A stretch of DNA of 64,000 nt from contig CAUYUJ010005003.1 of the NCBI GenBank assembly GCA_963575745.1, forward strand, positions 64,001 to 128,000. The letters run 5' to 3'. A program made the position numbers and the translations under genes. Positions 49,601 to 59,324 of the stretch are shown piece by piece. The stretch's first letter is position 1, and each line of letters opens with the position of its first letter. The notes beneath the pieces were generated by a model, which was not told where the DNA came from, made no database searches, and worked only from the letters and a program-made list of their open reading frames with translations. Source of the DNA: Prorocentrum cordatum. Its lineage: Eukaryota; Sar; Dinophyceae; Prorocentrales; Prorocentraceae.

Positions 49601-52600
49601 GGGGTAGGGGGTAGGGGTAGGGTTCGCATGTGGCCCCCCCAGGAGCGGAGATGTGGAGGGCAAGGGGATGCCAACTCTAGCTGGAGGGTGGAGGTGAGGG
49701 GGGAGGATAAAGGAAGTGAGGCGGAGTGGTGCAGGGCGTGGAGGCAGGATGAAGGGCCGATAGGCTGCACACCCCCCAACGGCCGAAGGCGCCACCAGGG
49801 AGGAGATCGACGCCATGAAGGAGGACATCATCAAGGCCCGCACTAAGACGACGGCGTCGAGGACAGAGTTAGCAACTCATGGGAGCCGTGTAGACACGCG
49901 TATGCCCGTCTTTAGCACAGATTCGTGTCGGCGCTGAGTCAGCTTCGGTAAGCGCCGATTAGCGTCGATTTAGCGTCGATCAGCGTCGATGTAGCGTCGA
50001 CGAGCGTCGATTCGCCAGAGCCGACACGATGGTATGGGAGGCCCCCATGAGTTGCCACATAAATCGTGTATCCTTCACGTCTCTCCCTCCTCCTCCTCGT
50101 CCTCCTCCTCCTCCTCGTCCTCCTCCTCCTCCGCCCCCTCCTCCTCCTCCTCCTCCTCCTCCTCCTCCTCCTCCTCCTCCTCCTCTGGCGTCTCGTCCCT
50201 TTTTCCCACTCCTCCCCTCGTCATCGGCCTCTCCATCCAACCTGTTCTCCTTATCATCTCCCGCCCGTCCTCCTCCTCGCCCTCAGCCTCATCGTCATCG
50301 CCCACTCTGCGTAGGAAGAAACCTGCGGCAGCTATTCTCAAGAGGCCCGCAGCAGCCACCATGAGCTGCCCGTCCACGCCACAGGCGAAGCCGCCGCCCA
50401 TCCCGACATCCCCTGCAGCTTCAGTGGGGCCATCACCGCTCAAGCGACCCGCAGCAGATGATCCTCCAGAGAAGGCGCCCGAACCCGTCGAGACCAGCAA
50501 GCGCATGAGGAGCCCGCCCACCAAGGACCAGGACAACTGGGTTGAATGCCTCCCCCTTCGCCAGCTCCTCCCCCCCTCCTCCCAGACACCTCCTCCCAGA
50601 CCCCTCCTCACAGACCCCTCCTCCCAGACCCCTCCTCCCAGACCCCTCCTCCTCCCTCCAGCTCCTCCTCCTCCTCCTCCTCATCTCCCTCCTCCTCCTC
50701 CTCCTCCTCCTCCTCTCCTCCTCCCCCTCCTCCTCCTCCTCCTCCTCATGCTCGCTAGTTCCTGCCCGTCTACAGTTTCTCTCTTCCCTCATCCTCAGTC
50801 TCCGCATCCGCTTGTGGGCACATCCTCCGTTCCCTGATCCATCCCATCGAAAGATGGATCTGGGAACGGAGGATGGCCAATGCTGGTTGACTGCAACGAT
50901 CGGTGCAGTCAACCAGCATAATACGGACAACCATCCCAAATAAGCCCACGCATCCTTGCCCACTCGGCCCATCCTCGGCGACGCTCGCTGGCCAACCTCA
51001 TCGAACCAACAACATGGGCCTCCGAGGCCCTTGCATCCTTACCGCGCATCCTTGTGATGCGGGTGGGGTGTACTGCCCACGCATCAGTGCATCAGTCCCC
51101 AGCTCGATGGGTGCATCGGAAAGGACTGGACGCAGCTGAGCTTGGCCAGGAGCAGCCCCGAGATATTTCGGCGCTAGGGGCCTGGGCAAGAGAGCCAGGG
51201 CGAGACGCGAGGAGCGCTCGCCCACTCGCTGCGGGAAAACAAACGCATCGTTCACCGCTCTCCCATGGTCACGCCCGCCCCGCCCGCACCTCCCTGGCGT
51301 TCCCTCCTCGGACCGTGTTCGGGGTGGGCCTGTACCGTGCAACAACCGGTCCAGATTAGTAGGTCGACCCTGCTAAATCAAGGGTACCCTTGTGTCCTGT
51401 GCCTCGCGGCCCATGCTTCCTACATTCCTGCGACAGTGTGGCCCTCGGAAGGGTCTTGTGTCCTCTCGCGTGTCCTGCCCAATCGAGTCCGACTGTCGGG
51501 TCCTGGCTGGACGGCACGCATGATTCGAGAGTCACCCGAAGGCACGACTAACCCCACGTTCGTCTGAGCAGGAGGTATATTAGGAGGGGAGGGCGATAAG
51601 GGTGACCAGGAGGGGACGGCGAGGATCGTGGCAGACGTCAGAGGGGGGACGAAGGAGGCGAGGAGGAAGAACACACAGCCATGGCTGTCGACCGCTATGC
51701 AATCACCATGGGGAAATAAGGACCGAGTTGGTCTCGGGAGGGGCTCGAGTTGTCGGGGCGTTCCTCATGATCTAGGTCGGCGAACCGATTCGTGGCCGAG
51801 GTCCGCCGTGGTCAAGATAGCCCCTTCGTTCCTTCCATGGCAGCGCATCGGCTACACGTGAAACATTGTGGCCTCTGTGGCTCAGAGTTTCTTGTAGGCG
51901 ACAGCGCGACGGTGTCTGCGCACATGGCCCCCCCCCGCAGCGTGTTCGCCACAGATTCGGGCGCCCCCCCGCCATGGGTCCGCGTTGTGGAGCCGACAGC
52001 CGCTCCAGCAGCAGATGAGGCAACGCAGGTCCAGCTGATCGACGCCGATACCCAGCCCGAGACCCAGGAGGACCTGCAGCAGCGGGACCAGCAGCACCAG
52101 CTGGTAGCCGCGCAGGCCCAGCAGCCGCAGGCCCAGCATAACCAGCTGGCCGTCGCGCAGGTCCAACAGGCCCAACAACAGGCCCAGCAGCATGCCCAGC
52201 AGCAGGCCCAGCACCAGCAGCAGGCCCAGCACCAGCAGCAGGCCCAGCAGGCTCAGCAGGCCCAGCACCTGCAGCAGCAGACCCATCACCAGCAGCAGGC
52301 CCATCACCAGCAGCAGGCCCAGCAGGCCCAGCACCTGCAGCAGCAGCCCCATCACCAGCAGCAGGCCCTGCATGCCAAGCATGCCCAGCACCATCAGCAG
52401 GCCCACCAGCAGCAGGCCCATCACCAGCAGCAGGCCCATCACCAGCAGCAGACCCAGCAAGCACACCACCAGCAGCAAGTCAGTCAGGCCCATCACCAGC
52501 AAGTGGTGCCGCTTTGGGAGCAGTCGGCCAACAGCAGGTCTGAAGGCGCCAGCGAGCCACGCCAGCCAACAAGAGCCTCCAACGCGGCATGGTCGACGAC

Positions 52601-55600
52601 GCCGCCCACGCCGCAACCCTCACAGGATTGTGGGTCAACTGTGCCCGCTTCGCCTCCTCCTCCTCCTCATCCTGGCGCGTATCCTCCTCCTCCTCCTCCT
52701 CCTCCTCCTCCTCTTCCTCCTCCTCCTCCTCCTCCTCCTCCTCCTCCTCCTCATCATCCTCATCCTCATCCTCATCCTCATCCTCATCCTCATCCTTCTC
52801 CTCCTCCTCCTCCTCCTCCTCCTCCTCCTCCTCCGCATCTGCATCCGCACCCGCCTCCGCCTCCACCTCCTCCTCCTCCTCCTCCTCCTCCTTCTCCTCC
52901 CCTCCTTCTCATCCGCCTGCCTGGCGCAGCGGATGGGAGGCACTCCTGCTCCTCCTTCTCCTCGAGGCCCTGGCCTCCTGAGCTGGGCTCGACGGTTTCG
53001 GCTGCCCCCGCCCTCACAAGATCCCCCAACTTCCCCCCGTAACTCCGCCCCCCCCTCTCCCGCGTGCATCCACCCCTTATCCCGCCTCCCAGGAAGAGCA
53101 GACCCGCTTGCTGACGCAACAATTGTTCGAGCTGAAGGCTGCCGCGGGCATGCCGCGTGCTGCGCGCGCTCAAGCTGGCGAAGGAGCTCCGTGCGATGCG
53201 CCCGCGCTGGCGCCTGTGCCGCTCCCGCCCCAAGTCCCGATCTCCCCGCCAGGCACGTGGAACACTGGTAGTCCACGTGCCGCAGCGGTGGAGGTTGCGG
53301 AGGCGGCGGGGGCGGCGGGCACGGGTGGTGCAGAGGTGCTGCAGGATGCTTCTTACGTGTAATATGCACCTCTTCACGCCCAAATGTTCTCCCTCCTCCC
53401 ACTCCTCGCAGCCACCCCCCTACTCCTCTCATCCCCCCTCGCTCATGTCCCCCCCATCCGCCCTGCGAGGACACAGCTACGATCGAGCGGATGCTGGAGG
53501 AGAACGCCAAGCAGCACACCGCAGAGGTCCACCCGCAGCGGGCTGAACCTAAAACAGGCCCAGCGGAATGCCCAACATGCGTTCAGCTCTCTACCCGCGC
53601 CTGGGAGCTCCCAGGCTGGACGGCGGCGAGCTAAACACATTTGGGCATTCCAAGGAGGAGGAGGAGGAGGAGGATGAGGAGGAGGAGGAGGAGGAGGGAA
53701 AGGAGGAGGGAAAGGAGGAAGAGCATGAGGAGGAGGCACATGAGGAGGACGAGGAGGATGCGGCCCCTCCCCTGTTACCGCTTCCGTCTCTCCACTGCCT
53801 CAGCGTCATCCCGCGAGGTCCCCGTGGGCGCGGTGGCCAGCGAGGTGGTCGCGGACTTCGTCCACGACGACCCCTTGATCCAGGCTGCGTTCGAACAGGA
53901 CTTCCAGTTCGACGCGAACTCCTCGCTGGGCGTGAAGTTTTACAGGAGCTCGGGGGGCAGTGCAAGTTTGCCATAACACCGACACCGACACCGATAACAA
54001 CGCCACCGATAACAACGACACCGATAACAACGACATCGATAGCAACGATAACTATAGCCCATATCGTGGCATGGTTATCGTGCTTATACACTTATGTGTA
54101 AGCACGATAACCATGCCACGATGTGGTTCGGATACTAGATAAGACCGAACACAATGGTGTTCGGTCTTATCTAGTATCCGACGGCGACGATCGCGACACG
54201 GCTGAGGGGAGGAGTTCGGGGGGCGGGTGTCGGCAGCGATCGGAGCGCGGGCCGACGCCCAGGAATCTGACGCCAGCCGCCATGCAGAAGTACAAGCGGA
54301 TGAACAGGGGCATGAAGAAGATCGAGCGCGAGGAGTGGGCGCGCAAATTGTACAGCGAGGCTAAGGTGATACACCCTCGTCCTTCCTCCTCCTGATCGGC
54401 CTCCACCTCTCGCCCCTCGCCCTCGCCATCCTCGCCTCCGCCATCACCGTTGCTACTGCTGCGCCTCTCCTCCTATTGTCGTCGCTGCTGGTGTCTCTCC
54501 GCCTCCTCCTCCTCCTCCTCCTCCTCCTCCTCCTCTTCCTTCTCCTCCTCCTGGTCCTCCTCCTCCGCCTCCTCATCCTCCTGCCCCTGGTCCGCCTCCA
54601 CCTCCTCCTCCTCCTCCTCCTCCACATCATCATCATCGTCATCATCATCATCATCATCATCAGCATCATCATCATCATCATCATCATCAGCATCATCATC
54701 ATCATCATCATCGGCAACAGCATCAGTATCAACATCATCGACAACCTCAATATCCTCAGCATGTCCTCCCGTCACCCCCTCTCGGTCCTCCTCGCACCAA
54801 CAACAACAGCAACAGCAACAACAACAACAACAACAACAACAACAGCATCACCATCCCCTCCCCCCCTCTTTCCAGACACCTCCCGTCGCCCCCTCTCGTT
54901 CCTCCTGTCGTGCCTTCCGCCGCTTCAGGCGAAGCGCGAGAAGGCGAAGATCGAGACGGACACAGAACGAGAGTGGGGCACGATGATGAACGTGGACTCG
55001 ATCATTCGCGAGGAAGGGGGGGCATATATCGTCAGAGCCAACTGTCCCCATTAACTAGTCAACTCACCCCTATGCGTCCCCTCCCTGCTGCTGCTACCGA
55101 AATTCGCAGGGGGGGGTCTTAGAGATGAGTTCACGAGTTCTCGAACTCACCGTACTCATATCTTCTGAATAACCTATCCTGGTTAACCTCTGCCCCGCCC
55201 GACCCATTCCCCCGTGTGTGTTCTGCCAGGTATCGTCAGATGAACTGCTTACATTATATGTTAACTAGTCGACTGGCCCCTAGGCTCCTTCCTGCAACAA
55301 CATCAATTTCGCATGGAGGGGCCATGAGCAGGAGCTCACGAGTTCAGGAAGTTCCCGCACTCTCATCTTCTCGGCCACCAGTCCTGACCAACTTCTTCCC
55401 CGCCCTTCCCATTCTCCCGCGTGTGTGTGTGCGGCCAGACATCGTCAGAGCAAATGCTCCCATGCATTAATTAGTCAACTCGCCCCTAGACCCTTCCCTG
55501 CTACATCCAATTAACATGGAGGGGTAGTGAAAACGAGTTCACGAGTTCTCGAACTTCCCGCACTCCCATCTTCTCGACCACCAATCCTGACCAGCCTCTG

Positions 55601-55986
55601 CCCCGCCCGACCCATTCCCCCGTGGGTGATCGGGCGCCTTCTTAAGGAAGGAGGCCGCAAATCGGCGGCGGCGGTGCAAGGGGCCATCAACTATTGCGCC
55701 GCCGCCACCAAGCTGGGCTGGTGCATTGGGGCACGAACGGGGCAGGGCGAACGGGGCGTGTTGTCTCCACTCCCCCTCCATCCTGCCTCCCCGTTTCCTT
55801 GCCCTCACTCAGTGCCGTCGCTCCTCTTCCTTCCTCCCTCCCATCTCACTCTCCCCCTCGCGTTCTCTCGTTCCGCCTCGCCCTCGTTCCCGCCATCTCC
55901 TCTCCCTCTCCCCCTCCCCCCTCTCCCCTCGTCTAAATATGCAGATATGCATGTGCTGTTCGATCGCTCTCGCTCTCGCTCTCTCC

Positions 55987-56066
<80 letters not shown>

Positions 56067-58302
56067 CTCTCTCTCTCTACCCCCCCCCCCCTCTTCACAA
56101 TTCCCTCCCTCCGTCCCACCTCTCTCTTGCATGTCACTCTCTCTCGCTCTCCCTATATCCCTCTCGATGTGCCCGCGCCGTCGTAGCAAGGTTCCAATAC
56201 AACGACATGACGAAGCGGATCGAATTCCTCTACAAAAAGAGGGGCTTCGAGCACACGTTCCAGACGCGCTGGAGCATTCGAGAGCAGGAGGTAGCGCGCA
56301 AGAGCAAGAATGCATTGCCCCTGCAGGTGTTGGGCCACGAAAGGGGGCAAGGGAGAAGGGGGGCGGAGCAAGAGGAAAGGGGAGAATATAACGGATGAAG
56401 GCGAACCCCAAAACGTGGCAGGAGCGGGGGCCGAATGCGGGCCCGAACAAAAAAAACGAACACTGGTAAGATAAACAGCGCGGCGGCGAGACACCGACCG
56501 AACGAGTGGCCGATGCCCGAAACCCGAAGGGACAACGTGGGGGATAAGTCAACACGAGGATGAGGACGAGGGGGAGAATGGTGAGGAGCGCCAGGAGGAG
56601 GAGAGGGTGGGAGAGTAGGCGGAGGAGCTGGAGGTGGAGGATGAGGGAGCATGTCGTATTACATAATCGTGAACCCCCTCCCGAGGTGGCGGCCGCCGAT
56701 GAGCTGGGCGCGCAGCTCGTGACAAGGGCGGCGCTGGCGGCGGGCGCGCAGCGTTGGGCAGAGGCGCCGCCAGGAGCGGCTGACGCGCAGCGTTCGGCAG
56801 GAGCGGCACCAGGGGCGGCGCAGCCCTCGGCAGAGGCGGCGCCAGGAGCGGCGAGCGCAGCATCGGCGGCGACGGCACCAGGAGCGGCGAGCGCAGCATC
56901 GGCAGAGGCGGCACCAGGAGCGGCGAGCGCAGCATCGGCAGGGGTGGCACCAGGAGCGGCAGGAGCGCAGCCCTCGGCAGGGGCTGCACCAGGAGCGGCG
57001 CAGCCCTCGGCAGAGGCGGTGCCAGGAGCGGCCCAGCCCTCGGCAGAGTCGGCGCCAGGAGCGGCGAGCGCAGCGTCGGCAGGGGCTGCGCCAGGAGCGG
57101 CAGGAGCGCGGCCCTCGGCAGGGGCTGCACCAGGAGCGGCTGGCGAGGCATCGGCAGGGGCGGCACCAGGAGCGGCAAGGGCGGCGGCGGCAGGGGCGGC
57201 ACCAGGAGCGGCTGGCGCATCGGCAAAGGCGGCACCAGGAGTGGCAACTGCTGCGGAGGCAGTCGTGTTGCCAACGGCAACAGCCGCGGCTGAGGCGCCA
57301 ACGAGCAAGGCCAAGGCAGGAGACGCGCCCAGCACGGGCAAGAATATCAATAAGCGCGGACAGCCGGTGCCTGCGAGGACAGGGGGCGGTAAGAAAGCAA
57401 GGAAAGATGAGTCTGAGGAGGCGAAGAAGCTGCGGGAGGACGAGGAGGCTGCTTCCGACAGTGCGCTGCGGTTCCGCAAGCAGCTGTCGGCAGGGAAGGC
57501 GGTGGTGGACCTCGTCAAAACGAACTCCCAATGGGCAGCGCGGGGACCTACACTAACGAACGAATTGCCCTTCCCCGTGGGAACTACGGGCCCCCGCCCT
57601 CCCACCCCCTGCTTCCCCGTCATCCTCTCGTCATTCGCCCGTGCAGTTCATCTCGCCATAACTCCCCCCTAGCTCACGGTCGGCCCCTTTGCCAGATTTT
57701 ACAGTCGGGGCGTTGACCTAAGGAACCCTAAACTAAATAAGGAACGAGGCCCCTGGTTCCCATAAGTTACACTTCGATCTCCCATGGAAAACCTCATAAA
57801 AAACCCAAGGCAAGCGGTATAACAATCAAGGAACACCGAGCCCCTCCCCAACGAAAAGGACTCCTTCTTCAGCGATCCGACTGTACGCGAGTCCTCCCTT
57901 GAGGCGAGCTTCAAGAACACTCCCGAGATCAAGGCGCTCGAGGAGAAGGTGAGCATGCTGAACCAGATATGCCAGACTAACACGTTCGCGCAGCTGTACG
58001 TTAACATTGACGCAAGCGTGGTCCAGGTTCTTTTTGTGATTTTGATGTTTGCATACAGTCGAGCTCCGCGCTGAAGGATTTGGCATTCGCTAAGGTTGGT
58101 GTGACTCGCAACTGCAATTGCAGGAGGTTTCGGGTGCGATCCCACTCAAGTTCTCTCCACTGCCTCAGCCATGTCCCAATCCCCACAGAGCCTCCATCCT
58201 TCTACCCGCCCCGCTCACTGTACCCGCCCACTCCCCCTCTACCGCGTGCCCCAGGCTAGAGGGAAGGATGAAACATATAGTTGATCGCAATGGCCCAACC
58301 CG

Positions 58303-58333
<31 letters not shown>

Positions 58334-58343
58334 ACATACACAT

Positions 58344-58376
<33 letters not shown>

Positions 58377-59232
58377 GATGCGTGTGCTTCTCGCCTCGCC
58401 CGCATCCCCTGTTCTATTAAACACGGCTTCGCAGCAGTTGTACACGGGCGACTACGCGCTCGCCGTTTCGAGACTCCCCTCCCAGCTCGACACGGTCACG
58501 GAGGATATGGAGAAGCACGTGAGCGGCATCATTGCGCTCCGCAGCACGAAGGAGAAATACTTCCATGGACAGTATTCGGGCCATGATCGAATTTCATTCC
58601 CCTCCTCCGTTCCCGTCAACCCTCAAACCTGGATCAGACCCCCCGTCCGTCGTCGGCACCTGGCCCCCTGTCGCCCTGGCCCCCTGTCGCCCCGTCGCCC
58701 TGGCCCCCCGTCGTCGCCCTGGCCCCCCGTCCGCCCGTCGCCCTGGCCCCCTGTCGCCGCCCTGTTGGCCCCTGGCGCCCGCAAATGCGCGTGTCAAGAT
58801 TGTGTCAAGATTGTGTCAAGATTTGTTAAGATTTGTTAAGATTTGAATCTTTACACGCAAAAAACCGGTTAAGATTCCCCCGCCTCATTCTTGACCCACA
58901 AAATACCGGTCAATATTGCAAAACCCAATCTTAACACGCAAAATACCGGTAAAGATTGGTGTTAAGATTTGTGAAGATTCGCTAAGATTTGTTAAGATTT
59001 GCTAAGATTCGTTAAGGTTCCCAGCGCGCCGCCGAGGCGCCTCGAGGGGGTCAGGTGCGCGCCCGACGCCCCCCCCACCCCGCCTGGCCGCCCTCCTCCT
59101 GACGCCCCCCCCCCCCCCCTCCCCCCCCCCCCCCCCACCCCCACACACACCACTACAACACACAACACCACCCACACACACACACGCACGCACGCACGCA
59201 CGCACGCACACACACACGCACGCACGCACACC

Positions 59233-59324
<92 letters not shown>

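Noticed and set aside
55809-57623. 604-codon minus-strand open frame
   Set aside because: It is antisense to the Ala/Pro/Gly repeat of exon 20 and to CT-rich intron sequence; the plus strand has splice-consistent neighbours and the minus strand does not.
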